This document shows positions 9,307 to 17,420 of a DNA stretch of 64,000 bases, in pieces (the stretch's first letter is position 1; every line of letters starts with the position of its first letter). The notes under the pieces are model-generated. The model worked only from the letters and a program-made list of their open reading frames with translations. It made no database searches and was not told where the DNA came from. Both the position numbers and the translations under genes were made by a program. The DNA lies in contig NZ_JAGQEE010000008.1 of the NCBI RefSeq assembly GCF_018304945.1, forward strand, positions 62,001-126,000, in the 5' to 3' direction. The DNA comes from Collimonas humicola. GTDB lineage: Bacteria > Pseudomonadota > Gammaproteobacteria > Burkholderiales > Burkholderiaceae_D.

Positions 9307-10194
9307 ATGAAATGGGAAGGCAATCGGGAAAGTGACAACGTCGAAGACCGTCGCGGCGATGACGGCGGCGGTGGCGGCGGCGGATTCGGCGGCCGCTCGA
9401 TAGGCCTCGGCACCATAGCGATTGCCCTGGTCGCCTCGTATTTTTTCGGCATCAGCCCTAGCACCGTCCTCAGCCTGTTGAGCGGCGGCGGCCCGGTCAG
9501 CCAGCCGCAATCGCAGCAAGCGCCCGCACCCAACCGCAACAATCAGCCGGAAGATCAAAAGAAGAAATTCGTGCGGACCGTGCTGGCCGACACCGAAGAT
9601 GTCTGGACCCAGATTTTCCGCGCCAACGGCAAGACTTATCCGCCGCCAAAACTGGTCTTGTTTTCGGGCGCCACCCAGACTGCGTGCGGCACCGGCCAGA
9701 CCGCCTCCGGACCGTTCTACTGCCCGGGCGACCGCAAGGTCTATATCGACCTCAGCTTCTACCAGCTGATGCAGCAGCGCTTCCACGTGTCGGGCGAATT
9801 CGCCCAGGCTTACGTGATCGCCCACGAAGTCGGCCACCATGTACAGAACCTGATGGGCATCATGGACAAGGTCAACAGCGCCGAACGGCAGATGTCGAAG
9901 GCCCAGGCCAACGCCATGTCGGTACGGCTGGAGCTGCAAGCCGATTGCCTGGCTGGGGTCTGGGCCTTCCATGCCAACCAGGCGCGCAGCATCCTGGAAC
10001 AAGGCGATGTCGAAGGCGCGCTGAACGCGGCCACCGCCATCGGTGACGATGCCCTGCAAAAACAGGAACAGGGTTACGTCGTGCCGGACTCGTTCACCCA
10101 TGGCACCTCGGCGCAACGGGTGCGCTGGTTCAAGCAAGGCGTCAGCAGCGGCGAAGTCAAATCCTGCAATACCTTTGAAGTAAAGACGCTTTAA
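9307..10194 (+). CDS. Neutral zinc metallopeptidase, YpfJ family
   Basis: A 295-residue membrane-anchored putative zinc peptidase. The acidic/Gly-rich N-terminus (MKWEGNRESDNVEDRRGDDGG) is the hallmark of the YpfJ/KPN family. A single TM segment (about residues 34-56, IGLGTIAIALVASYFFGI) and a polar Pro/Gln linker follow. The peptidase domain has HEVGHH (HExxH) near residue 178 and, downstream, the conserved ELQADCLAGVWA with the likely third zinc ligand. The conserved PFYCPGDRKVYIDLSF is also present. Physiological substrate unknown. RBS AGGGG lies just before ATG 9307. Monocistronic. Confidence 0.88.
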   Translation: MKWEGNRESDNVEDRRGDDGGGGGGGFGGRSIGLGTIAIALVASYFFGISPSTVLSLLSGGGPVSQPQSQQAPAPNRNNQPEDQKKKFVRTVLADTEDVWTQIFRANGKTYPPPKLVLFSGATQTACGTGQTASGPFYCPGDRKVYIDLSFYQLMQQRFHVSGEFAQAYVIAHEVGHHVQNLMGIMDKVNSAERQMSKAQANAMSVRLELQADCLAGVWAFHANQARSILEQGDVEGALNAATAIGDDALQKQEQGYVVPDSFTHGTSAQRVRWFKQGVSSGEVKSCNTFEVKTL

Positions 10195-10368
10195 TCGACG
10201 ACACATGGCAAGCCGGCCTGCGCAGCTTGCCGGGCTTGCGCAAGCGCTCCGCAATGCAACCGTTCAAGACAGGGCGGCAAGCCGCCAAAGCCGGATGGGC
10301 TGGCCGGAACCTGCCGCTAAGCCCTGAGGCCAAGCGCGTCCTCAAACATTCATCGCGACTCATCAAGC

Positions 10369-10656
10369 ATGTCACATCAAGAAACCATTCAATTACTGCG
10401 CACCGCCCTCGCTGCGAAGCCAAGCACTCCCCCGGGAATCACCGCCCTGGCCCAGACCTGGCGCGCGCAGACTGCTCTGCTGTCGGCGCTGCCGCCGCGT
10501 TTTACCGAGGTGGCTGAAAATTTCCTCGGCCGGCTGGAAGCCGCAAGCCTGTTCTCGGAAGAAAGCTGTTCGTACAGCCAGCAAGACCTGCTCGATCATC
10601 TGGGCGCCTGGCTCGATCAGGCGCAGCTGGCGCTGCAAAAGAGCGCCAGCCTTTAA
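10369..10656 (+). CDS. Hypothetical protein, 95 aa
   Basis: A small soluble, Ala/Leu-rich, mostly helical protein (ITALAQTWRAQTALLSALPPRFTEVAENFLGRLE). I do not recognise a family. It lies 30 bp ahead of the S4-domain gene in the same direction, and the two may share a transcript. Codon use looks like the neighbours, which argues that it is real. Confidence 0.55.
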   Translation: MSHQETIQLLRTALAAKPSTPPGITALAQTWRAQTALLSALPPRFTEVAENFLGRLEAASLFSEESCSYSQQDLLDHLGAWLDQAQLALQKSASL

Positions 10657-10686
10657 TTTTTTCATCCCCACCATCATCGGAATACT

Positions 10687-10917
10687 ATGCAACAACTGGA
10701 ATTACGCCTCAACAGCGATTACGTCGAACTCAATCAATTGCTCAAGCTGACCGGCGTCTGCGACAGCGGCGGCGCAGGCAAGGCGCTGGTTGCCAGCGGC
10801 GTGGTGTCGGTCGATGGCAAGGTCGAGCTGCGCAAGACCTGCAAGATCGTGGCTGGCCAAAAGGTCACCATCGGCGATCTTCTGATCTACGTGCTGCCGC
10901 GGCGCGCGGCAAACTGA
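10687..10917 (+). CDS. RNA-binding S4-domain protein, YbcJ-like
   Basis: A 76-residue single S4 domain: LNSDYVELNQLLKLTGVCDSGGAGKALVASGVVSVDG followed by the basic KVELRKTCKIVAGQKV hairpin that contacts RNA. Small stand-alone S4 proteins of the YbcJ family are thought to bind structured RNA or ribosomal intermediates. Specific target unknown. Starts at an ATG 30 bp after the upstream small gene. Confidence 0.82.
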   Translation: MQQLELRLNSDYVELNQLLKLTGVCDSGGAGKALVASGVVSVDGKVELRKTCKIVAGQKVTIGDLLIYVLPRRAAN

Positions 10918-10969
10918 CCGACAAAACCCGGCAAGACGAGCAAGCGCGAAGTATCGAGGGGGAGACGAA

Positions 10970-11572
10970 ATGGCAGAAGATATTCTGACGATCAGGCAAT
11001 TCTGGTTTGGCGACAATCCGGATGACGCAGCCGTCGCCAGCCAGCAATCGGCCCTGTGGTGGAGCAAGAACCCGGCCATCGACCTGCAGATCAGAGAGCG
11101 CTTTGAAAGCGTGTTGCTGGCGGCTGACAGCAAGCAGCTGTCCGACTGGGAAACAACACCGCATGGCGTACTCGCGCTGGTGATCCTGAACGATCAGTTC
11201 CCGCGCAATATGTACCGCGAGACGCCGCGCTCGTTTGCTTTCGATGAGCAGGCGCGCGGCTTTTGCCGGCTAGGCCTGCAGCCCGGCTTCTATGACGCCT
11301 TGCGCCCGATCGAACGCAGTTTCCTGCATTTGCCGCTGACCCATTCGGAACTGCTGGCCGACCAGGAGCAGGCGGTGGCGCTTGCCGCCGCACTGGTCGA
11401 GCAAGTCCCCGCCAGTCATAAGGAATGCTTTGCCGGCTACCTCTCGTTTGCGGTCCGGCACCGCGACATCATCGCCCGCTTCGGCCGCTTCCCGCATCGC
11501 AACCGCATCCTGCAGCGGCCATCGACTGCGCAGGAACTGGCATTCCTGCAACAGCCTGGATCCTCTTTCTAG
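10970..11572 (+). CDS. DUF924 family protein
   Basis: A 200-residue soluble helical protein. It opens with the family signature IRQFWFGDNPDD, then a WWSKNPAID motif, a conserved ALVILNDQFPRNMYR (the most diagnostic stretch), and near the end RHRDIIARFGRFPHRNRILQR. DUF924 proteins are common in bacteria and plants and lack a known reaction. A TPR-like helical fold has been suggested for them. RBS GGGGGAGA lies right upstream. It may be co-transcribed with the S4 gene (52-bp gap). Convergent with the metallo-hydrolase that ends at 11599. Confidence 0.88.
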   Translation: MAEDILTIRQFWFGDNPDDAAVASQQSALWWSKNPAIDLQIRERFESVLLAADSKQLSDWETTPHGVLALVILNDQFPRNMYRETPRSFAFDEQARGFCRLGLQPGFYDALRPIERSFLHLPLTHSELLADQEQAVALAAALVEQVPASHKECFAGYLSFAVRHRDIIARFGRFPHRNRILQRPSTAQELAFLQQPGSSF

Positions 11573-11598
11573 CCGGCTGCAACAGCCTGCTCGGCGCC

Positions 11599-12468
11599 TT
11601 ACAGGGCGATATTCAAGGGAATTTTCAGATAGCTGACGCCGTTCTCTTCCGGCGCCGGCAATACCCCGGCACAGATATTCAGCTGGATCGAGGGCAGCAT
11701 CAGGGTCGGCAAACCCAGGCTGGCATCGCGCCTGGTGCGCATGGCGATGAATTCGCTTTCGCTGATGCCGTCCCTGACGTGGATATTCTTTGCACGCTGC
11801 TCGGCGACCGTGGCCTCGCAGGCCGGCGCCCGCCCCTCCGGCGGATAGTCGTGGCAGACGAACAGCCGGGTCGCCGGCGGCAGCTGCAACAGCTTGCCGA
11901 CTGAGCGATACAGGCTGCTGGCGCTGCCGCCGGGGAAATCGCAGCGCGCCGAACCGAGATCCGGCATGAACAAGGTATCGCCGACAAACGCCACCTCCTG
12001 CTCCACCAGATAAGCCATGTCGGCCGGCGTATGGCCGGGCACATGCAGCGCCTGTGCGCGCAAATTGCCGATATGGAAAATCTCATCGGCCGCAAACAGG
12101 CGATCGAACTGGGCGCCGTCCAGCAGGAATTCCGATTGCAGGTTGAAGACCTTCTTGAATACCCCCTGCACCACCCGGATCTGGTCGCCGATGGCGATGG
12201 CGCCGCCCAGTTGCCGGCGCAGATAGGGCGCCGCGGAAATGTGGTCGGCGTGGGCATGGGTTTCCAGCAGCCACTGCACTTTCAGATTCTTGGCGCGCAC
12301 GAATTCAATCACGCGATCGGCAGCCGCGGTCGAGGTATGGCCAGCCACCGGATCGTAACCAAGCACGGAATCGACGATCGCGCATTCGCTGCCCGCCTTC
12401 TCGTACACAACATAAGTAAACGTGGCGGTACTCTGATCAAAAATCACTTCTACCTGAGGACTAGGCAT
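11599..12468 (-). CDS. Metallo-beta-lactamase-fold hydrolase, Blh/persulfide dioxygenase-like
   Basis: A 289-residue MBL-fold enzyme. Metal ligands are visible: THAHADH (H-x-H-x-D-H), PGHTPADM (third His), the bridging Asp in FVGDTLFMPDLGSARCDFPGG, and CHDYPP near the C-terminus. The SARCDFPGGSA and HDYPP signatures are those of Blh (beta-lactamase-like hydrolase of the BigR operon) and ETHE1-type persulfide dioxygenases, which oxidise glutathione persulfide to sulfite. Its divergent neighbour is a sulfide:quinone oxidoreductase, which makes persulfide, and this supports a two-step sulfide detoxification. ATG at 12468 chosen (MPSPQVEVIFDQ). Confidence 0.85.
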   Translation of the reverse strand: MPSPQVEVIFDQSTATFTYVVYEKAGSECAIVDSVLGYDPVAGHTSTAAADRVIEFVRAKNLKVQWLLETHAHADHISAAPYLRRQLGGAIAIGDQIRVVQGVFKKVFNLQSEFLLDGAQFDRLFAADEIFHIGNLRAQALHVPGHTPADMAYLVEQEVAFVGDTLFMPDLGSARCDFPGGSASSLYRSVGKLLQLPPATRLFVCHDYPPEGRAPACEATVAEQRAKNIHVRDGISESEFIAMRTRRDASLGLPTLMLPSIQLNICAGVLPAPEENGVSYLKIPLNIAL

Positions 12469-12501
12469 CGAATCACATCCTTAAACTTAACAATAGGTAA
12501 C

Positions 12502-12519
12502 TATATATAAAAATATATA
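12502..12519. promoter_or_regulatory. AT palindrome, candidate operator shared by the divergent sulfide genes
   Basis: Perfect 7-bp arms TATATAT/ATATATA are separated by AAAA. On the minus strand it overlaps the predicted -10 of the Blh promoter (TTGTCA at 12529-12524, 16-bp spacer, TATATA at 12507-12502). On the plus strand it abuts the -35 of the oxidoreductase promoter. A repressor bound here would block both promoters. In other bacteria such pairs are controlled by the ArsR-type persulfide sensor BigR, which uses AT-rich sites. No such regulator gene is in this window, so the identity is inference. Confidence 0.4.
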
Positions 12520-12522
12520 ACA

Positions 12523-12551
12523 TTGACAAATACTTAATCCGCCTTTATATT
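12523..12551 (+). promoter_or_regulatory. Sigma-70 promoter of the sulfide:quinone oxidoreductase gene
   Basis: A perfect -35 TTGACA at 12523-12528, a 17-bp spacer and -10 TATATT at 12546-12551. It would give a leader of about 300 nt before the start at 12862. No gene lies in the rest of the 12469-12861 gap. Confidence 0.55.
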
Positions 12552-12861
12552 ATTAACAATTAAATAAGTAGTAATCTGACAATCTAACATTTAACACAGC
12601 GTTTCATTGAAGCATCCGATATAACGCGACCAGTCGCAAAATGATCGCAAATTGTTAAACGCATTGGTAAACCGAAGAGCATGTCTAGCCCCGGTCGTTC
12701 ATCTGTGCACGTTTGTCCCGCCATCTTAAACATTTGCGACCTGTGGCGATACTGGTGCATATCGATACCTGATCCGCTGGCCGCGCGTGTAAAGAAGCCG
12801 GCCGGCCAAACAACGGGCAGAGAAGCAGCGCCATTCACCCGTCACGATGGAAGCAGCGCCT

Positions 12862-14475
12862 ATGAATCTTAATATCATCAAGCATAGCGAATTATTTTCG
12901 ACTGCCGGTCAAATCGGCATGGAAGACTTGAGCGAGATCGCAGCGGCCGGCTACCGGTCGGTGATCTGCAATCGGCCCGATGCCGAAGACGGCGGCCGTC
13001 ATGTCTCCAGCGGCGAGCTGGCAGCCGCCTGCGAAAGACTCGGGCTGGCCTTCAGCTATCTGCCGGCGGACGCCACCCATCTCAGCAAGGAACATGGCGC
13101 CGCCTTGCGCCGGCTGCTGGTCAGCATGCCGCCCCCTATCCTGGCTTTTTGCCGCACCGGCAACCGTTCCACCAACATCTTCCGCCTGGCGAATGCAGCC
13201 GAGACAGCCGCTCCCGCATCGCAGGCAGGGCCGGCGGACGACAGGCCCAGGCAATTTGAAGTCGTGATCGTCGGCGCAGGCGCTGCCGGCATCGCCGTCG
13301 CCGCCAGCCTGTTGCGGCGCGCACCGAATATGCAGATCGTCATGATCGACCCGGCCAGCCGGCACTACTACCAGCCGGCCTGGACCCTGGTCGGCGGCGG
13401 CGCCTATGCGCAGAAAAAGACGGTACGGCCAATGGCCTCGGTGATCCCGGAGCGGGTGCAATGGCTGCAGCGGTCGGCGGTGGAATTCCTGCCGGACCAT
13501 AACCGCGTCCGGCTCGACGACGGCAGCCTGATCGCCTACCAGCAACTGATCGTCTGCCCTGGCCTGCGCCTGGCCTGGGAAAAAATAGAGGGCCTGGAGC
13601 AGACCCTGGGCCGCAACGGCGTCACCTCCAACTACCGCTACGAACTGGCGCCGTATACCTGGCAGCTGGTGTCGCAGTTAAAACAAGGCAAGGCGCTGTT
13701 CTGCCAGCCGGCCATGCCGATCAAGTGCGCCGGCGCCCCGCAAAAAGCCATGTACCTGTCATGCGACCACTGGCTGCGCAGAGGCGTGCTGGACAAGATT
13801 GCGGTTGAATTCAATATCGCCGGCGTCGCCTTGTTCGGCGTTCCTGCGTTTGTGCCGCCGCTGATGTCCTACGTCAAAAAATACCAGGCGCAGCTGGCAT
13901 TCGAGTCGAATCTGGTCAAGGTCGACGGCGATCGCAAGCTGGCCTGGTTCGATGTCAAGGACCGCGCCGGCAATATCGTGCGCCAGGAAAAATCCTTCGA
14001 CATGCTGCATGTGGTGCCGCCGCAGGTGGCGCCCGACGCGGTCCGCAACAGTCCGCTAGCCAATCTCGACGGCTGGTGCGAAGTCGATCCGGCAACGCTG
14101 CGCCATGTCCGTTACCGCAACGTCTTTGCGCTCGGCGACATCAGCTCCACCAGCAATGCAAAGACAGTGGCCGCCGTCCGCAAGCAAGCCGTGGTGGTCG
14201 CCGCCAACCTGCTGTCGGCCTGCGCTGGAGAGCCGCTGAGCGCACACTATGACGGCTATGGCGCCTGCCCGCTTACGGTGGAAAAAGGCAAGGCGATACT
14301 GGCCGAATTCGGCTATGGCGGCAAACTGCTGCCGACCTTCCCGCTCGATCCGACCATTGCCCGCCGCAGCAACTGGCTCCTGAAAACCACCGTGCTGCCC
14401 TGGGTCTACTGGACGCTGATGCTGAAAGGCCGGGAGTGGCTCACCCAATCCTCTGCCTCCAAAGAACATCCATAG
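12862..14475 (+). CDS. Sulfide:quinone oxidoreductase fused to an N-terminal DUF442 phosphatase-like domain
   Basis: A 537-residue fusion. Residues about 1-110 are the DUF442/TIGR01244 domain, with a PTP-type P-loop C-x5-R (FCRTGNRS) whose Cys could carry a persulfide. Residues about 130-530 are a flavoprotein of the SQR family: the FAD-binding VVIVGAGAAGIAVAASLLRR, YYQPAWTLVGGG, and the SQR hallmark MPIKCAGAPQKAMYLS with its redox Cys. The C-terminal FAD loop is RNVFALGDISS. SQR oxidises sulfide and passes electrons to quinone, leaving a persulfide. Fused and stand-alone DUF442 domains recur beside Blh, which lies divergently here. The ATG at 12862 has GGAAG 8 nt upstream; an ATG five codons earlier (12847) is the alternative. 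Confidence 0.88.
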   Translation: MNLNIIKHSELFSTAGQIGMEDLSEIAAAGYRSVICNRPDAEDGGRHVSSGELAAACERLGLAFSYLPADATHLSKEHGAALRRLLVSMPPPILAFCRTGNRSTNIFRLANAAETAAPASQAGPADDRPRQFEVVIVGAGAAGIAVAASLLRRAPNMQIVMIDPASRHYYQPAWTLVGGGAYAQKKTVRPMASVIPERVQWLQRSAVEFLPDHNRVRLDDGSLIAYQQLIVCPGLRLAWEKIEGLEQTLGRNGVTSNYRYELAPYTWQLVSQLKQGKALFCQPAMPIKCAGAPQKAMYLSCDHWLRRGVLDKIAVEFNIAGVALFGVPAFVPPLMSYVKKYQAQLAFESNLVKVDGDRKLAWFDVKDRAGNIVRQEKSFDMLHVVPPQVAPDAVRNSPLANLDGWCEVDPATLRHVRYRNVFALGDISSTSNAKTVAAVRKQAVVVAANLLSACAGEPLSAHYDGYGACPLTVEKGKAILAEFGYGGKLLPTFPLDPTIARRSNWLLKTTVLPWVYWTLMLKGREWLTQSSASKEHP

Positions 14476-14514
14476 CGCCGGCATTGTTCCGCCGGTGCGC
14501 ATGCAGACGCAATC

Positions 14515-16836
14515 TCAGCGCAGCGCCCGCAGCAGCCGCAAGCCGTTGAACACCACCAGCAAGCTGGCACCCATGTCGGCAAACACCGCCATCCACAGCG
14601 TCGCTTCGCCGCTCAGCGCCAGCACCAGGAAAATGGCCTTGATGCCGAGCGCCAGCGTGATGTTTTGCATCAGCACGGCGTAAGTCTTTTTGCTCAGGCG
14701 GATGAAGTCCGGGATCTTGCGCAGATCGTCGTCCATCAGCGCCACATCGGCGGTTTCCAGCGCCGTGTCGCTGCCGGCTGCGCCCATGGCAAAGCCGATA
14801 TCGGCTTGCGCCAGCGCCGGCGCATCGTTGATGCCGTCGCCCACCATGCCGACACAGGCGAAGCGCGCGCGCAAATCGTTGATCGCTTCCAGCTTGTCCT
14901 GCGGCAGCTGGTCGCCACGGGCATCGCCGATGCCGACCTGGGCCGCGATGGCTTGCGCGGTGTGCGCATTGTCGCCGGTCAGCATCACCGCTTCCACGCC
15001 GATCGCGCGCAACGCCGCCACCGCTTGCGGCGCAGTATCACGCACCGTGTCGGCCACCGCCAGTATCAGCAGAGGCTGCGAGGCCGAGCACAGCACCACC
15101 GTGGTCTTGCCTTCGCTCTCCAGCGCCGACAAGCGCGCCTCCAGCGCGGGGCTGCAGATGTTCATTTCATGCACCAGGCGGTGATTGCCGAGGTAAAGCT
15201 GCTGGTTGCCTATCATGCCCTGCACGCCGCGCCCGGTCAGCGCTTCAAAGGCGCTGACCTCAAGCAGGCTCTCGGCCGCTTGCCAATGCGCCGCCACCGC
15301 CGTCGATACCGGATGGTCGGAACGGCCGGCCAGGCTGGCCGCCTGATGCAGCAGCTGGCGCAGCAAGCCGCCATCGGCGTCAACCGCGGGCTGCACCAGC
15401 TGCACATCCGTCACGCGCGGCTTGCCCAGGGTCAGGGTGCCGGTCTTGTCCATCGCCAGCGCCTTGATCTTGCGTCCCATTTCCAGATAGACCCCGCCCT
15501 TGATCAGTATCCCGTGCCTGGCCGCGGCCGCCAAACCGCTGACCACCGTCACCGGCGTCGAAATCACCAATGCGCAGGGACAGGCAATCACCAGCAGCAC
15601 CAGCGCCTTGTACAGCCATGGATAGAAAGCCGCGCCCATCAGCAGCGGCGGCAAGGTCGCCACCAGCAACGCTGCCAGCACCACGACCGGAATGTAGTAG
15701 CGGGCGAACTGGTCGACGAAGCGCTGGGTCGGGGCGCGCTCGCCCTGCGCCTGCTGCACGCTCTTGATGATGCGGGCCAGCGTCGAATTGGCTTGCAGCG
15801 CGGTGACCCGGTAGACGAACGAGCCGCGTTCGTTGATGGTGCCGGCAAATACCTGGTCGCCGGCCTGCTTGGCGACCGGCATGCTTTCGCCGGTGATGGC
15901 CGCCTGGTTGATGGTGGTCTGCCCTTCCGTCACCGCGCCGTCGAGCGGCACGCGCGCGCCCGGCCTGACGCGGATCAGCGCCGCCAGCTTGACCTCGCCG
16001 GTGGCCACCTCATGCCATTCGCCATCGGCGCCTTGCACCGTCGCCAGGTCCGGCGCCATGGCCATCAAACCCTTGATGGCATTGCGGGCGCGGTCCAGCG
16101 ACAGCGCTTCGATCATTTCCGCCAGCGCAAACAGGAAAATCACCACCGCCGCTTCCGGCCACTGGCCGATGATGGCCGCGCCGATCACCGCCAGCGACAT
16201 CAGGAAATTCATGTTGAGCGAGAAATTGCGCAGCGCGATCCAGCCCTTCTTCAGGGTATCGAGGCCGCCAGCCAGGATGGCGGCCAGCGCCAGGCCGATC
16301 ACCAGCCACGAGCTGTCCTGGCCGCTGCTCCAGGCCACTACCTCGGCGCCGACCGCGGTGATCCCCGAGATCGCCATCAGCAGCCATTTCTTGCGCGATA
16401 TCTTGAACGCGCCGTCGCCCAGGCCTTCAGTGAGGCCGACGGCGCCGGTCAGTGTGTCCGACTTCAGCGCCGGCTCCATGTCCAGCGCCTTGAGGGTAGC
16501 GACGATGGAATCCAGCGACGGCAGGCGATGCTGGACCGTCAGCTCGCGCTGGATCAGGTTGAACTGCATGGCCTCGATGCCGGCCATCTGCCTGAATCTG
16601 TCGCGGATCAGCTTTTCTTCCGTCGGGCAATCCATCTTCTGGATCAGGAACACCGCCTCTTGCGCGCCGGCTGCCAGGATCGGGCGGCTGGCGCCGGCAT
16701 CGGCCTGCGCGTGCTCGTGGCGCCGGCTTTGGCCATGTCCGTGGCTATGCTCATGGCTATGCTCATGGCCATGCTGGTGGTCGTGATGATCATGATGATC
16801 GTCATGATCGTTGTGATCGTGCTTGCAAGCGGCCAT
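14515..16836 (-). CDS. cadA: Heavy-metal P1B-type ATPase (Cd/Zn/Pb efflux)
   Basis: A 773-residue inner-membrane pump exporting divalent soft metals. The first 45 residues are extremely His/Asp-rich, a likely Zn/Cd-binding tail. A single HMA domain follows with KMDCPTEE at about residue 70: this is C-x-x-E-E, not the usual C-x-x-C. Core motifs: TGESMPV (actuator), IACPCALVIS (CPC membrane metal site), DKTGTLT (phosphorylation Asp), the HP dipeptide in GRSDHPVST, and MVGDGINDAPAL. CPC plus C-x-x-E-E fits the Zn/Cd/Pb (ZntA/CadA/PbrA) group rather than copper pumps. Divergent from cadR with a shared MerR-type promoter. Ends convergent with the SQR gene, leaving only 39 bp. Confidence 0.93.
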   Translation of the reverse strand: MAACKHDHNDHDDHHDHHDHQHGHEHSHEHSHGHGQSRRHEHAQADAGASRPILAAGAQEAVFLIQKMDCPTEEKLIRDRFRQMAGIEAMQFNLIQRELTVQHRLPSLDSIVATLKALDMEPALKSDTLTGAVGLTEGLGDGAFKISRKKWLLMAISGITAVGAEVVAWSSGQDSSWLVIGLALAAILAGGLDTLKKGWIALRNFSLNMNFLMSLAVIGAAIIGQWPEAAVVIFLFALAEMIEALSLDRARNAIKGLMAMAPDLATVQGADGEWHEVATGEVKLAALIRVRPGARVPLDGAVTEGQTTINQAAITGESMPVAKQAGDQVFAGTINERGSFVYRVTALQANSTLARIIKSVQQAQGERAPTQRFVDQFARYYIPVVVLAALLVATLPPLLMGAAFYPWLYKALVLLVIACPCALVISTPVTVVSGLAAAARHGILIKGGVYLEMGRKIKALAMDKTGTLTLGKPRVTDVQLVQPAVDADGGLLRQLLHQAASLAGRSDHPVSTAVAAHWQAAESLLEVSAFEALTGRGVQGMIGNQQLYLGNHRLVHEMNICSPALEARLSALESEGKTTVVLCSASQPLLILAVADTVRDTAPQAVAALRAIGVEAVMLTGDNAHTAQAIAAQVGIGDARGDQLPQDKLEAINDLRARFACVGMVGDGINDAPALAQADIGFAMGAAGSDTALETADVALMDDDLRKIPDFIRLSKKTYAVLMQNITLALGIKAIFLVLALSGEATLWMAVFADMGASLLVVFNGLRLLRALR

Positions 16837-16887
16837 AGGCCCTCCTCGATGCAGGTTTTAGCAATGCAGATTGCATACTCCTTGCAT

Positions 16888-16918
16888 ATTTAAAACCCTG
16901 TAGCTACTATAAGGTCAA
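16888..16918 (-). promoter_or_regulatory. MerR-type (CadR/PbrR) operator-promoter for cadA
   Basis: On the minus strand, -35 TTGACC (16918-16913) and -10 TTAAAT (16893-16888) are 19 bp apart, the elongated spacer that MerR-family activators untwist. In the spacer lies an imperfect inverted repeat at 16895-16915, plus-strand ACCCTGTAGC-TACTATAAGGT, very close to the known PbrR/CadR/ZntR operator. It drives cadA and sits just ahead of cadR. Confidence 0.85.
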
Positions 16919-16954
16919 GGATTTACTTGAAATAATCAGGAAAGGAGCAGGTAC

Positions 16955-17410
16955 ATGGCTGCAACTGCACTCAAGATCGGCGAACTGGCAGCGCATGCCG
17001 GCTGCCCGGTGGAAACCATCCGCTACTACGAGCGCGAAGGCCTGCTGCCGCTGGCGGCACGCTCGCAAAGCAACTACCGCCTGTATGGGCAGGCGCATAT
17101 CGAGCGCCTGCAGTTCATCCGCCACTGCCGCTCGCTCGACATGACGCTGGATGAAGTGCGCCGGCTGTTGCAGTTCCGCGACTTGCCTGAAGATAATTGC
17201 GCGGAAGTGAACACTCTGCTGGACCACCATATCGATCACGTCGCCGCCAGGATCACGGAATTGAAGGCGCTGCAGACGCAGCTGAAGCAATTGCGCAAGC
17301 AATGCCAGAAAACCCAGGCGGCCAAGGATTGCGGCATCCTGCAGGGCCTGGCCAGCATGGACGATGAAGCGCCGGCCAATCTCGGCAGCCATGGCGGCGG
17401 CGTCCATTAA
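16955..17410 (+). CDS. cadR: Cd(II)/Pb(II)-responsive MerR-family regulator
   Basis: A 151-residue metal sensor that activates the divergent cadA. N-terminal MerR winged helix-turn-helix (LKIGELAAHAGCPVETIRYY, then YEREGLLPL), a dimerisation helix from about residue 85, then the metal site. Cysteines at 82, 117 and 126 keep the 35- and 9-residue spacing of the C78/C113/C122 metal-binding triad of PbrR. A C-terminal GSHGGGVH may add a secondary His site, as in CadR. The matching operator-promoter lies immediately upstream. RBS AAAGGAG precedes the ATG at 16955. Followed 10 bp later by an unrelated LysR gene. Confidence 0.92.
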   Translation: MAATALKIGELAAHAGCPVETIRYYEREGLLPLAARSQSNYRLYGQAHIERLQFIRHCRSLDMTLDEVRRLLQFRDLPEDNCAEVNTLLDHHIDHVAARITELKALQTQLKQLRKQCQKTQAAKDCGILQGLASMDDEAPANLGSHGGGVH

Positions 17411-17420
17411 GCCAAGCCAG

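Noticed and set aside
14665-16893. A 742-codon plus-strand frame opposite cadA
   Set aside because: Antisense shadow of the P-type ATPase; composition typical of such shadows and no motif.
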